Below the pieces are notes generated by a model. That model was not told the DNA's origin. It saw nothing but the letters and a program-made list of their open reading frames with translations, and made no database searches. Made by a program: the position numbers and the translations under genes. From the NCBI GenBank assembly GCA_018842655.1, contig JAGTWN010000004.1, positions 1,736,001-1,800,000 of the forward strand: 64,000 bases of DNA, read 5' to 3'. How positions within the stretch are numbered: position 1 is the stretch's first letter; each line of letters opens with the position of its first letter. Below, in pieces: positions 10,739 through 19,785 of this stretch. This DNA comes from Candidatus Pantoea haifensis (lineage in GTDB: Bacteria; Pseudomonadota; Gammaproteobacteria; Enterobacterales; Enterobacteriaceae).

Positions 10739-10767
10739 AGTATATCACACTGCATTCATCTGGTGAA
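10739..10767 (-). promoter_or_regulatory. Candidate gyrA promoter
   Basis: On the minus strand a TATACT hexamer (10744-10739) lies 17 bp from TTCACC (10767-10762), and a purine/GC-rich start region follows. The -35 is poor. This fits the weak, supercoiling-controlled gyrA promoters known in enterobacteria. On the plus strand the same 177-bp gap has a separate TATACT at 10834-10839, a likely -10 for ubiG. Confidence 0.5.
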
Positions 10768-10870
10768 CGTTAACCACCGATTTCACGCGCTTTTCCTTGC
10801 GTCTGAAAGATGCGCCGCAGCGGGTTAAGCGTTTATACTAAGTCCACATTTTGTCAGGAGTTACGATTCA

Positions 10871-11595
10871 ATGAACGCACAACCGCAGAATCATCAGCAC
10901 AACGTCGATGCACAGGAAATTGCCAAGTTTGAGGCCGTTGCCTCGCGCTGGTGGGATCTGGAGGGTGAATTTAAGCCGCTGCATCGCATTAACCCGCTGC
11001 GCCTCGGCTATATCGCGCAACACAGCAATGGCCTGTTTGGCAAAACGGTGCTGGATGTTGGCTGTGGTGGCGGCATTTTAGCGGAGAGCATGGCGCGTGA
11101 AGGTGCGCAGGTAACCGGGCTGGATATGGGTGCGGAGCCGCTTGAAGTCGCGCGTCTGCATGCGCTGGAGAGTGGCGTAAAACTCGATTACGTGCAGCAG
11201 ACCGTTGAAGAGCACGCCGAGGCCCATGCCGGTCAATATGATGTGGTGACCTGCATGGAAATGCTGGAACACGTGCCCGATCCACGTTCGGTGATTCACG
11301 CCTGTGCGCGTCTGGTTAAGCCGGGCGGCGAAGTCTTTTTTCAACTATCAACCGCAACCCTAAAGCCTGGCTGATGGCGGTGTTCGGCGCAGAGTATGTT
11401 TTACGCATGGTGCCGCGCGGAACGCATGATGTGAAAAAGTTTATTCGCCCTTCAGAACTGCTGGGCTGGGTTGATGAAACTTCCCTGCGCGAGAAAAACA
11501 TCACCGGCCTGCACTACAATCCGCTGACCAACCGCTTCAGGCTCGGCGCAGGCGTGGACGTTAACTACATGCTGCATACGCACCGGGAAAGATAA
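10871..11595 (+). CDS. ubiG: Ubiquinone biosynthesis O-methyltransferase UbiG (frameshifted as read)
   Basis: UbiG performs both O-methylation steps of ubiquinone synthesis using S-adenosylmethionine. The SAM-binding motif [20 protein letters not shown] and the post-motif [11 protein letters not shown] are clear. As read, the frame ends early at 11374 after KPGGEVFF, and the rest ([13 protein letters not shown] ... [10 protein letters not shown]) continues in another frame to 11595. Adding one T to the T6 run at 11336-11341 restores [17 protein letters not shown] and a 241-residue protein (E. coli 240). A loss of UbiG would block aerobic respiration, which is hard to square with the complete nuo operon here. 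A base-calling error is therefore more likely than a real mutation. AGGAG lies upstream of the ATG. Confidence 0.95.
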
Positions 11596-11611
11596 TTTAC
11601 CCGTTTTAGTT

Positions 11612-11633
11612 TCTCCTCCCTGACGGGAGGAGA
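11612..11633. terminator. Inverted repeat between convergent ubiG and lsrG
   Basis: Perfect 9-bp stem (TCTCCTCCC, loop TGAC, GGGAGGAGA) in the gap between two converging genes. Neither side has a proper T tract, so it is terminator-like by position and stability only. Confidence 0.5.
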
Positions 11634-11642
11634 AGGTTCGTC

Positions 11643-11932
11643 TCAGGGAAACAACACGTTGAAGGTGGTTTTTTTCTTGGTTCGGACATCAACGCTTCCA
11701 GCGCATCCACGCAGGCAAGATAGTGCGGCGTTTTTTTATGTGCCAGTACCGCCGCTTCATCCGCGTAAGCTTCATAAATGAAGAAGCGCGTAGGGATTGC
11801 AGGATCCTGTAAAACATCGAAACGTAAATTGCCCGGCTCCTGGATTGCGCCCAGATGATTATCTTTGAACACGCGCAGAAATTCGTCGATACAGTCGGCT
11901 TTAATATTGATTTCCACCATCGTCACTTCCAT
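11643..11932 (-). CDS. lsrG: Phospho-AI-2 isomerase LsrG (frameshifted near its end)
   Basis: LsrG is a small ABM-type (antibiotic-biosynthesis-monooxygenase fold) protein that isomerises phosphorylated AI-2 (P-DPD) to P-HPD, a step in autoinducer-2 breakdown. Family residues are clear: [37 protein letters not shown] and [13 protein letters not shown]. Start 11932 is chosen over longer options because AGGAG, overlapping the lsrB stop, precedes it and the N-terminus then matches E. coli (M.VT.VEIN). As read, the frame runs past its proper end. Adding one A to the A7 run (T7 at 11669-11675 on the plus strand) gives [11 protein letters not shown] and a TGA at 11643, exactly 96 residues as in E. 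coli. It is the last gene of lsrACDBG. lsrF, which normally lies between lsrB and lsrG, is missing. Confidence 0.9.
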
Positions 11933-11942
11933 GGCCCCTCTC

Positions 11943-12953
11943 CTAGAAGTTGTAGTTATCGATATTCTCTTTGGTAAAGACCACACGCTCAGGAAGCAAC
12001 ACGATGCCGTTTCCTTTCGCCTTATAATCGTAGCCCTGAACGCTGTTCTCAGAAACGGTGACTTTGCCGACATCAGGCACCTCCAGCGAATCGCCGGGAT
12101 TAAGTTCGCCTTTTAACACCTGATTAGCAACCGCGATGGAAATCTTGCCCTGCTTCACCACATCCCACAGACCAAACTGTTGTACCGTGCCGCGCTTGAC
12201 GTAAGGCCGCATAACGTTAGGGGTACTGAAGCCCACAATAGTGACGTCTTTACGTCCGAGGTTTTCCGCCGCCTGAGCTGCGGCCGGTAAAGCGTTGGCG
12301 TCCGGCGCGATGATCGCATCCAGATCTGTCCAGGATTTCATAATGCCCTCTGCGGTTTGCAGTGATTTAGTGGCATCGTTATAGCCATACTGAGTCGTGA
12401 CAATTTCCCAGCCTGGATGATCGTTGGCGATTTTCGCTTTCGCCTCTTTAACCCACTGATTCTGATCGGTCACCGTGGGGCTGGAGTAGAAAAAAGCCAC
12501 TTTGGCTTTATCTTTTTTCACCTGGCTGGCGGCCATATCCACCAGCATGCCACCCAGTTGGGTTGGCGTTCCCTGATTAATATAAATAGAGCGACATTCC
12601 GGTTTGGTATCTGAATCCCAGGTTAGTATTTTAACGCCGCGTTGCATGGCGCGCTTCAATGCCGGGCAAAGTCCGTCAGGTGAAACAGCAGCAACCACAA
12701 TCGCGTTATAGCCCTGATTAACGTAGTTGTTGATCATCTGAACCTGCCCCGAAACGCTGGGTTCAGTTGGTCCGTCATAGGTGACATCCACGCCCAGGGC
12801 TTTTCCGGCGTCGGTGGCCCCTTTTCCACCGCTGGTGAAATACCCTACCCCAACCAGCTTGGGAATAAAGGCAATTCGTTCGGCGGCCTGAAGATTCATG
12901 CTGATGCCCAGCGCACAGCTAAGCGCCAGTGTTAATCCCTGCATTTTCATCAT
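11943..12953 (-). CDS. lsrB: Autoinducer-2 periplasmic binding protein LsrB
   Basis: LsrB is the periplasmic receptor that delivers AI-2 (R-THMF form) to the LsrACD transporter. The protein is 336 residues, with a Sec signal peptide of about 23 residues ending in NLQA before [14 protein letters not shown]. It shows the family signature [13 protein letters not shown] and the ligand-site blocks [18 protein letters not shown], and [18 protein letters not shown]. These agree closely with E. coli LsrB rather than with generic ribose binders. Two adjacent ATG codons occur, and GGGAG upstream suits either. It starts 2 bp after lsrD and its stop codon overlaps the lsrG ribosome-binding site. Confidence 0.95.
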   Translation of the reverse strand: MMKMQGLTLALSCALGISMNLQAAERIAFIPKLVGVGYFTSGGKGATDAGKALGVDVTYDGPTEPSVSGQVQMINNYVNQGYNAIVVAAVSPDGLCPALKRAMQRGVKILTWDSDTKPECRSIYINQGTPTQLGGMLVDMAASQVKKDKAKVAFFYSSPTVTDQNQWVKEAKAKIANDHPGWEIVTTQYGYNDATKSLQTAEGIMKSWTDLDAIIAPDANALPAAAQAAENLGRKDVTIVGFSTPNVMRPYVKRGTVQQFGLWDVVKQGKISIAVANQVLKGELNPGDSLEVPDVGKVTVSENSVQGYDYKAKGNGIVLLPERVVFTKENIDNYNF

Positions 12954-12955
12954 TT

Positions 12956-13969
12956 CTACTCCCGGTCAGATGCGGGATGTCGCGTTATTCGCGCCCGCAA
13001 ACGCCAGCATAACTGGCGCACAATGCCTGGATTCAGGCTCCACGAGCGTCCAATCACCGCAAGGATCAGCAGTGCACCCGACAGCGCGCTGCTCACCTGA
13101 CTCGACACCCCTACCATTTGCAGTCCCTGTTGCAGAAAGCCAATCAGCAGCGTGGCCAGCGCAGTGCCCAGAACCGATCCTGCGCCGCCGTAGATATTTG
13201 CTCCGCCCAAAACCACGGCAGTTATTGCCGGCATCAGCAAAGGTGCGCCAAGATCGGCCCGGGCCGATCCGAAATAGGCGCTCATGATCACCGCCGCGAT
13301 CGCTGACGCCAGCCCGACAAGGCTGTAAAGCGTCAGTAAGGTGCGATGCACCGGTAGTGCACCGTAGCGTGCCGCACGTAAATTTTGTCCCAGCAAAAAA
13401 ACGTAGCGCCCGGTGCGCGTGCGGTGCATCAAGGCCCAGAAAAGAGCACCAAGCACAACAAACAGCAGCAGCGGCATCGGCATACCCAGTGGTGTCAGGT
13501 TGATCCAGTCGGTAAAGGCGGCTGGGAAGTTACCAATGCCTTCAAAGCCGGTAGCGCCTGCCAGCCCGGAGAGCAATAAGGCGCTGCCGCCGTATAAGTA
13601 AAGCGTGCCGAGCGTGATCACCAGCGGATTCACCCCGGTCCAGAGGATCAGTGCGCCATTAAGCAAACCGCACAGGCTACCAAGCAGCAGCGCGCAGAAC
13701 AGCGCCACAGGCAATGGCCACTGGTTTTGCAGCATGATCCCCAGAGCAACAGCGCACAGCCCCACCACGGCGGCGAAGGAGATATCGATACCGCCGCTGA
13801 CAATCACCAGCGTCAACGGCAGCGCAACCACCCCGACAGTAATAAAATCGCTGGTGCTAAACAGCAGCGTATCAACGTCTGACATGCGGGGATTGGCCCA
13901 GCCAAAAAGTACAATTTCCAGCACCAGAAGTAGCGCCAGTGCGCCTTCCCACTTCATATATCGCTTCAT
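12956..13969 (-). CDS. lsrD: AI-2 ABC transporter permease LsrD
   Basis: LsrD is one of the two membrane subunits of the AI-2 importer (BPD_transp_2 family). The protein is 337 residues with about nine or ten hydrophobic segments. Conserved blocks are [35 protein letters not shown] and [18 protein letters not shown], the last containing the ATPase-contacting EAA-like region. The ATG overlaps the lsrC stop (ATGA), which argues for translational coupling and fixes the start. No frameshift is seen. Confidence 0.95.
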   Translation of the reverse strand: MKRYMKWEGALALLLVLEIVLFGWANPRMSDVDTLLFSTSDFITVGVVALPLTLVIVSGGIDISFAAVVGLCAVALGIMLQNQWPLPVALFCALLLGSLCGLLNGALILWTGVNPLVITLGTLYLYGGSALLLSGLAGATGFEGIGNFPAAFTDWINLTPLGMPMPLLLFVVLGALFWALMHRTRTGRYVFLLGQNLRAARYGALPVHRTLLTLYSLVGLASAIAAVIMSAYFGSARADLGAPLLMPAITAVVLGGANIYGGAGSVLGTALATLLIGFLQQGLQMVGVSSQVSSALSGALLILAVIGRSWSLNPGIVRQLCWRLRARITRHPASDRE

Positions 13970-15008
13970 TCAGTGGCTCCTCTGCGCGAGGCTGAGGGTG
14001 GCGGAGAAGGGTGCGTTCTTTTTCGCACCGGCGGCTCCCTGAAGCGGGCATATTTCTGCCGTTTTATCCGCTCCGCCAGCGCGCGGCGTAATCGCCCGTC
14101 AATCACCAAAACCGCCAGTAGCACCAGACCGGAGATAAAATCGTTCCACCATGCGGGCAACCTTAGCAGCACTAACACACTGTCGATTTGGGTTAAGAAC
14201 CAGGCACCCAGTACCGCACCTAACAGCGTACCCGTGCCGCCCAGCAGGCTGACGCCGCCTAACACGCAAGCGGCAATCGCTTTCATCTCCATTCCCGTTC
14301 CGGTCTGATTGGGAATAAAACCAATTTGGGCAGCGAAGACGATACCCGCCAGCGCAGCCAGTACGCCGTTCGCCGTAAAGGCCAGCAGGCGCACCTGATT
14401 AACCGGTACGCCCAGCTGGCGCGCCCCTGTAAATTATCGCCTGTGGCGTAGAAATAGCGTCCGGTGGCACTGCGTGACAGAAACAGCATCATGACGATCA
14501 GCAGGAGCACGATCATCATTCCCAATGGAGAGATACCGGCAATGAGCGGCGCGGCAAAGATTTTCAGCTGCTCCGGCAAACCCTCAATCCATTTGCCTTC
14601 GGTCAGCAGCAGCATCAGCCCGCGATATAATCCCAGCGTACCGAGCGTGGCAACAATCGCCGGAATGCGCAGTCCCGTGACCAGCACACCATTGAAAAGC
14701 CCGGCCAGCATTCCCGCGCCGAGCGTGAACAGGCAGGCAAGCGGCAACGCCATGCCCTGATTAAGCAATACGCCGAGAACGGCTGCGCACAACCCCATGG
14801 TGGAGCCAGAGGAAACGTCTATGTTGCGGGTCAGCAGCACCAGCGTTGCCCCCATCGCCAGTAAAATGGCGATCTGCGCGCTGCCAAAAATCATTCCGAT
14901 CAGTTGCAGACTGACACGGCCAGGGTCCAGCACTAAGGGCAGCAGAAACAGCAGCACAATCGCCAGCAGCGTGCTTACTTCACGATGGGTTTGCAGGTAT
15001 TTCAGCAT
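13966..15008 (-). CDS. lsrC: AI-2 ABC transporter permease LsrC (frameshifted as read)
   Basis: LsrC is the second membrane subunit of the AI-2 importer. The first half reads [15 protein letters not shown] ... YATGDNLQG in one frame. The second half ([20 protein letters not shown] ... [18 protein letters not shown]) is in another frame. Adding one base to the C4 run at 14424-14427 (G run on the coding strand) joins them as [12 protein letters not shown], the E. coli sequence pattern, and gives 347 residues (E. coli 342). The start overlaps the end of lsrA and the stop overlaps the lsrD ATG, so the operon is tightly coupled. The break is most likely a homopolymer under-call. The C-terminal tail after KYARFREPP is less conserved. 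Confidence 0.92.
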
Positions 15009-16543
15009 GCGCGCTCTCCCGCGTTCTGTACCGACCGTCCCCAGGCCAGCTGCATGATGTTCTCAACGCTGACCGCTGAATCGGCTAACTCGCCAACCTG
15101 CTCTCCCTGATGCATGACCAGCACCCGATCTGCCAGTTGCGCGATCTCATCAAGATCTGACGAGATAATGATCAATCCGACCTGCTGCGCCACCACGCTG
15201 CGCAGTAGCTGATAGATATCCGCACGTGCAGCGACATCTACGCCGCGCGTCGGCTCATCAACAATCAACACTTTTGGCATCGCTTCCAGACAGTTTGCCA
15301 GTAACAGCTTCTGTTGATTTCCACCGGAAAGCGTCCGCGCCGCCTGATCATCACGGCTGAGTTTAATGCTCAGGGCACGCTGATAGCGCGTCAGCACGGC
15401 TGACTCCTGGCGTGGACGTAACCACCAGCTTCGACGCCGCAGCGTCAAAGCCGTCACGTTCCAGGTCAGAGGCGCATCAGGATAAAGGCCGGAGCTTTGT
15501 CGATCTTCCGGCAGATAGACCAGCCCGGCGCGCAGTCGCTCCGCGGTAGGAAGGGTCAACAGCGATTGCGTACGCAGCCGTACTGTTCCGCTGCTGGCGC
15601 GACGTAAACCGTATAGTGTTTCCGCCAGTTCTGTGCGTCCGGCACCGACAACACCTGCCAGTCCGAGGATTTCGCCGGCACGCACCTGCAATGAAATCTC
15701 ACGAAAGCCCTCACCGCTCAACGCATCTACCGCCAGTAAAACCTCTCCGTCACCGCCTGACGGGCTTGCGCCCGCCTGCAACCACAGTTGCTGTTCAGCA
15801 CTCAACCGCGACGGCGTCTCTTGCGGCATCATTGCCGCCACCAGCGCGTCATCGCTAATCCCGGACAGGCTGCCTTGCAGCACGACGCAGCCGTCACGCA
15901 TTACGCTGACCTCCTGAGCCAGCGCGCGAATTTCGGGCAACTTATGCGAAATAAACACCACGCCAACGCCCTGCTCCGTAAGCTGACGCACCAGCCGAAA
16001 CAGACGCTCGGTTTCAACCGGCGTTAAGGAGGCGGTGGGTTCATCAAGGATCAATATCTGCGCGTCGCGCATCAGGCCACGCAAAATCTCCACCAGCTGT
16101 TGGTCAGCCATCTCCAGCGAGCCAGCTAATACATCCAGTGACAGGCTGCTGCCCATCTGGCTGAGTAACCTGTGCAACCTGCTGTCGCGGGCTTGCTGGC
16201 GTGGCAGGCGAAACAGAATATTTTCACGCACCGTCAGGCTGGGAAACAGCAGCGGTTCCTGCGGTACCAGATAAATCCCCTGCTGATGCGCTTTCGCTGG
16301 CGTCATCAGGGTAAGTGGCTGGCCCGCCAGCGAGAGCGTGCCGCTGTCCGGCTGCTCAATACCGGCAATGATTTTCATCAGCGTCGATTTTCCCGCACCG
16401 TTTCCGCCAAGTAGCGCATGGATCTCCCCGGCCCGTAGCTGGAACTGAATACCCTTGAGCACCGGCACGCCCGAGAACGCTTTCGTGACATCGGTAACCT
16501 GTAAAAGCAAGGCAGACTGCTTAGCGGATTGTTGTTGCGCCAT
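15002..16543 (-). CDS. lsrA: AI-2 ABC transporter ATP-binding protein LsrA
   Basis: LsrA is the ATPase of the AI-2 importer. It has two ABC domains in one chain, as in sugar importers. Domain 1 has Walker [10 protein letters not shown] and Walker [11 protein letters not shown]. Domain 2 has a degenerate Walker A (GVVGAGRTE), signature LSGGNQQK and Walker [13 protein letters not shown]. The frame can begin at a GTG (16546), but GGAG sits five bases before the ATG at 16543, so that start is chosen (513 residues, E. coli 511). It is first in the lsrACDBG operon, divergent from lsrR, and overlaps lsrC by 7 bp. Confidence 0.96.
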   Translation of the reverse strand: MAQQQSAKQSALLLQVTDVTKAFSGVPVLKGIQFQLRAGEIHALLGGNGAGKSTLMKIIAGIEQPDSGTLSLAGQPLTLMTPAKAHQQGIYLVPQEPLLFPSLTVRENILFRLPRQQARDSRLHRLLSQMGSSLSLDVLAGSLEMADQQLVEILRGLMRDAQILILDEPTASLTPVETERLFRLVRQLTEQGVGVVFISHKLPEIRALAQEVSVMRDGCVVLQGSLSGISDDALVAAMMPQETPSRLSAEQQLWLQAGASPSGGDGEVLLAVDALSGEGFREISLQVRAGEILGLAGVVGAGRTELAETLYGLRRASSGTVRLRTQSLLTLPTAERLRAGLVYLPEDRQSSGLYPDAPLTWNVTALTLRRRSWWLRPRQESAVLTRYQRALSIKLSRDDQAARTLSGGNQQKLLLANCLEAMPKVLIVDEPTRGVDVAARADIYQLLRSVVAQQVGLIIISSDLDEIAQLADRVLVMHQGEQVGELADSAVSVENIMQLAWGRSVQNAGERAC

Positions 16544-16759
16544 CACGGCTCCGGTAAGAACAAATGATTTCTGGATTTAATAATGTTCACAATCCTGGTT
16601 AAGCTTTACGCAGAAAACTCTCGCAGCGGTCACAGATTGCGCGTTGGCGTAGTGCACGGGTATGCTGAGCGAGAAGTTGTTGTGTGAATTGCCAGTTAGT
16701 TCACATTTTATTCACATCCCTCACAGAACAATTGATTTAACTTTTATAAAGTGTTCATT
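16544..16759. promoter_or_regulatory. lsrA-lsrR divergent control region
   Basis: This 216-bp gap must hold promoters for both arms of the lsr locus. In E. coli it is repressed by LsrR and activated by cAMP-CRP. TTCACA occurs at 16586-16591, 16700-16705 and 16711-16716, with TCACA again at 16721-16725. The last three are spaced about one helical turn apart. TGTGAA at 16683-16688 forms an inverted repeat with TTCACA at 16700. TGTTCA ends the region at 16752-16757. A TATAAA (16745-16750) could be a -10 for lsrR, though it is very close to the chosen start. These are operator candidates; no site matches the full CRP consensus spacing. Confidence 0.5.
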
Positions 16760-17728
16760 ATGAAAAGCGATATCAGCCCACTTAACGGGCTAACAGTGGA
16801 TAACACTATGGGTGAGGAAGAGCTGTTGGCGCGCACCGCCTGGTTCTATTACCACGACGGTCTGACCCAGAATGAAATCGGCGAGAGACTCGGCCTTACC
16901 CGGCTTAAAGTGTCGCGTCTGTTGGAAAAAGGACGTCAGTCCGGAGTGATCCGCGTCCAGATAAATTCACGCTATGAAGGCTGTCTGACGCTTGAACATG
17001 CGCTGCTTGAACGCTTTCCGCTGAAACATCTGCGCGTGGTGCCTCAGCTTAATAGCCCCAATCTCAGCCAGCGGCTGGGTGTCGGAGCCGCACAGATGTT
17101 AATGGCCGTGCTTCAGCCACAGCAGCTTCTGGCGGTGGGATTTGGTGAAACTACCATGAATACCCTGCAGCACCTGAGCGGCTTTATCGCTTCGCAGCAG
17201 ATTCGGATGGTGACGCTCTCTGGTGGCGTGGGTCCTTATATGACCGGCATCGGTCAGTTAGATGCGGCATGTGGTATCAGTATTATTCCTGCCCCCTTGC
17301 GTGCTTCAAATGCCAGCGTGGCGCAAATCCTGCGTCAGGAGCGCAGCGTACAGGATGTGATGCTGGCGGCCTGTGCTGCTGATGTGGCGATTGTGGGTAT
17401 CGGCGCACTGGATCAAAAGCGGCAGGCCACCATTTTGCGCTCCGGCTATATCAGCGAAGGCGAGCAGCTGCTGTATGGCCGTAAAGGCGCGGTAGGCGAT
17501 ATTCTCGGCTACTTTATGCGCCCGGATGGGCAGCTGGCCGATCCGATGCCAATCCATGATGAGTTGATTGCTGTCAGCCCGGAAGAGCTGGCTACGATCC
17601 CAACAGTGATGGGCGTAGCGGGCGGCAAAGAAAAAGCCGAAGCGATTGTTGCTGCCCTGAAAGGCGCACGCATCAATGCGCTGGTGACGGAAGAAGCAAC
17701 GGCACGCGCAATGTTGGCTTTTCTCTAG
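16760..17728 (+). CDS. lsrR: lsr operon transcriptional repressor LsrR
   Basis: LsrR is a SorC/DeoR-family regulator that represses the lsr genes and is released by phospho-AI-2. The N-terminal helix-turn-helix is [20 protein letters not shown]. The sugar-phosphate binding domain includes [33 protein letters not shown] and [11 protein letters not shown], all as in E. coli LsrR. A GTG at 16751, the ATG at 16760 and an ATG at 16808 are all possible starts. 16760 gives 322 residues (E. coli 317), while 16808 would place the start close to where the E. coli protein begins its conserved part. It is followed 57 bp later by lsrK in the same direction. Confidence 0.93.
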   Translation: MKSDISPLNGLTVDNTMGEEELLARTAWFYYHDGLTQNEIGERLGLTRLKVSRLLEKGRQSGVIRVQINSRYEGCLTLEHALLERFPLKHLRVVPQLNSPNLSQRLGVGAAQMLMAVLQPQQLLAVGFGETTMNTLQHLSGFIASQQIRMVTLSGGVGPYMTGIGQLDAACGISIIPAPLRASNASVAQILRQERSVQDVMLAACAADVAIVGIGALDQKRQATILRSGYISEGEQLLYGRKGAVGDILGYFMRPDGQLADPMPIHDELIAVSPEELATIPTVMGVAGGKEKAEAIVAALKGARINALVTEEATARAMLAFL

Positions 17729-17785
17729 CTGTCCACTCTGCGCGGCGAAGGTTCATTTGCTGTTTTTTCATCAGGAGAAACCGAG

Positions 17786-19360
17786 ATGACAATTTCTTAC
17801 GCCCCGCATTTGATGGCACTTGATGCTGGCACCGGTAGCATCAGGGCCGTTATTTTTAACCTGCAAGGCCAGCAGGTTGCCGTCGCGCAGGCTGAATGGC
17901 ACCACCTTGCGGTGCCAGATGTGCCGGGTTCAATGGAGTTCGATCTGCAAAAAACTGGCCGCTGGCCTGTCAGTGTATTCGTCAGGTTTTGCAGCAGGCT
18001 CAGCTTCCCAGCAGCGCCATTCGCAGTATCGCCTGCTGTTCGATGCGTGAAGGCATCGTGCTGTATAACAAAGCCGGTAAAGCAATCTGGGCCTGCGCCA
18101 ACGTGGATGCCCGCGCCAGCCGGGAAGTCAGCGAACTGAAATCGCTGCACAACGGTGAGTTTGAACGTGAGATTTACGCCTGTTCAGGACAGACGCTGGC
18201 GCTGGGTGCCATGCCGCGCCTGCTGTGGCTGGCGCATCATCGCCCCGATATCTATCGCCAGGCCGCGACGCTGACCATGATCAGCGACTGGCTGGCTAAA
18301 TGCCTGAGCGGTGAACTGGCGGTGGATCCCTCCAATGCCGGAACCACTGGCCTGCTTGATTTACGCACCCGCAACTGGCGGCCTGAACTTTTGGATATGG
18401 CGGGTTTACGGGGAGACATGCTTTCTCCGGTAGCGGAAACCGGTACGCTGCTGGGTCATGTGACTGCCGAAGCGGCAGATGCCTGCGGTCTGGCCACAGG
18501 CACAGTCGTGGCGATGGGCGGCGGCGATGTGCAACTCGGCACGCTGGGTTTAGGCGTGGTTGAGCCAGGTGAAACGGCGGTGCTGGGCGGCACGTTCTGG
18601 CAACAGGTGGTCAATTTACCGCAGCCGCAGGTCGATCCGGCGATGAACATTCGCGTTAACCCGCATGTGATCCCAGGTATGGCTCAGGCCGAAGCGATCA
18701 GCTTTTTTACCGGGCTGGTAATGCGCTGGTTTCGTGATGCGTTTTGCAGCGAAGAGAAACAACTGGCAGAGCGCCTTGGCGTAGGCTGCTATAGCCTGCT
18801 GGAAGCGATGGCGGCGCGTGTTCCCGTCGGTGCCTGGGGTGTGATGCCGGTCTTTTCTGATGCCATGCACTTCAATAAGTGGTATCACGCTGCCCCGTCA
18901 TTTATTAATCTCTCAATCGATCCTGAACGCTGCAATAAACAGACGCTTTTTCGCGCACTGGAAGAGAATGCCGCGATCGTTTCTGCCTGCAACCTTGACC
19001 AGGTCACCGCTTTTTCCGGGGTGCGCGCTTCATATCTGGTATTTGCTGGCGGGGGCGAATGGCAAACTCTGGAGCCAGATCCTCAGTGACGTTACCGGAC
19101 TGGCAGTAAAAGTACCGCAGGTTAAAGAAGCCACCGCCCTGGGCTGTGCTATCGCAGCCGGGGTTGCCGCTGGCGTTTATGACAATTTAGGCGATACCGG
19201 CCGTGCCCTGGTGCAGTGGGAACGGGAATATCAGCCCAACAGTGAAAACCATGCGCTTTATCAGCAGCAAAAAGCCACCTGGCAAAAAGTGTACGCTGAT
19301 CAACTCACCCTGGTGGATAGCGGCCTGACGACATCCATGTGGAAAGCGCCAGGTTTGTAA
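17786..19360 (+). CDS. lsrK: Autoinducer-2 kinase LsrK (two frameshifts as read)
   Basis: LsrK is an FGGY-family kinase that phosphorylates internalised AI-2, trapping it and creating the LsrR inducer. The sequence begins with [20 protein letters not shown] after a good AGGAGA site. It continues in a second frame with [18 protein letters not shown] ... [16 protein letters not shown], and ends in a third frame with [14 protein letters not shown] ... [11 protein letters not shown]. Adding one A to the A6 run at 17949-17954 restores [15 protein letters not shown]. Adding two G to the G5 run at 19051-19055 restores VFAGGGANGKLW. The whole is then 525 residues (E. coli 530). All three pieces match LsrK, so this is one gene. 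Homopolymer errors are more likely than decay because every break is in a run. Confidence 0.92.
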
Positions 19361-19646
19361 GCGCATGCCGTGATGGGAAGTTAACGCCTTTGTCATAAAA
19401 AATTCATCACCTGTTCTGGCTAAGCCCGCCAGGGATAAGCCTGCTGACGCATTTTTGTACCAGGAAATTTTTCTTAGGGCAGCGATTGAATAAGAAATAC
19501 GCGCTCGATCAAAAATAGGAATTTTTCCTAAACCCGTTGACATGATGGCGGGCCTTACAACACGCGGCTTAAGAAATTTCGCAAAAAAACAACCCCCGTA
19601 ACTATCATTTTTTCCTCTTGTTAAGCTGCGACAAATTACTAGAATA

Positions 19647-19694
19647 AGCCTTCATATAGTTATGATTTTGCCCGTAACCCCCTAGATGTAGTGT
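19647..19694. promoter_or_regulatory. Candidate NrdR box pair upstream of nrdA
   Basis: The sequence at 19679-19694 (reverse complement ACACTACATCTAGGGG) matches 12 of 16 positions of the NrdR consensus ACACTATATATAGTGT as I recall it. A weaker 10/16 match lies at 19647-19662. The starts are 32 bp apart, about three helical turns, as is typical for paired NrdR boxes. NrdR represses ribonucleotide reductase genes when dATP is high. Confidence 0.5.
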
Positions 19695-19734
19695 TTATCC
19701 ACAACATTATTCACAATGAATATGCTGTGCATAA
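19695..19734. promoter_or_regulatory. DnaA box cluster upstream of nrdA
   Basis: Three DnaA boxes fall within 40 bp: a perfect TTATCCACA at 19695-19703, TTATTCACA at 19707-19715, and an inverted TTATGCACA at 19726-19734. E. coli nrdA is known to be controlled by DnaA through two boxes upstream of its promoter, tying dNTP supply to replication. The first two boxes here repeat that layout and the third is an addition. They lie 52-91 bp before the nrdA ATG. Confidence 0.78.
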
Positions 19735-19785
19735 CACGGGATTTCTTTTAATTTTTGCATACTCACGCAAAGGTAAAAACGCGAC

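Larger units (their letters stand above)
19361..19785. other. Gap between lsrK and nrdA
   Basis: This 425-bp gap has no supported coding region. The left part (19361-19640) is AT-rich and contains a perfect inverted repeat, TAGGAA-TTT-TTCCTA (19516-19530), and a TTGACA (19537-19542) lacking a matching -10. The right part holds the nrdA regulatory elements listed separately. E. coli has the large gene yfaL at this chromosomal position; no trace of it is seen. Confidence 0.6.

Noticed and set aside
11374-11595. Separate small gene after ubiG
   Set aside because: Its protein is the C-terminal third of UbiG. One base added at 11336-11341 joins the two parts.
19537-19542. TTGACA as an nrdA -35 element
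   Set aside because: No acceptable -10 at 16-18 bp, and it is too far from the DnaA/NrdR sites to be the main nrdA promoter.
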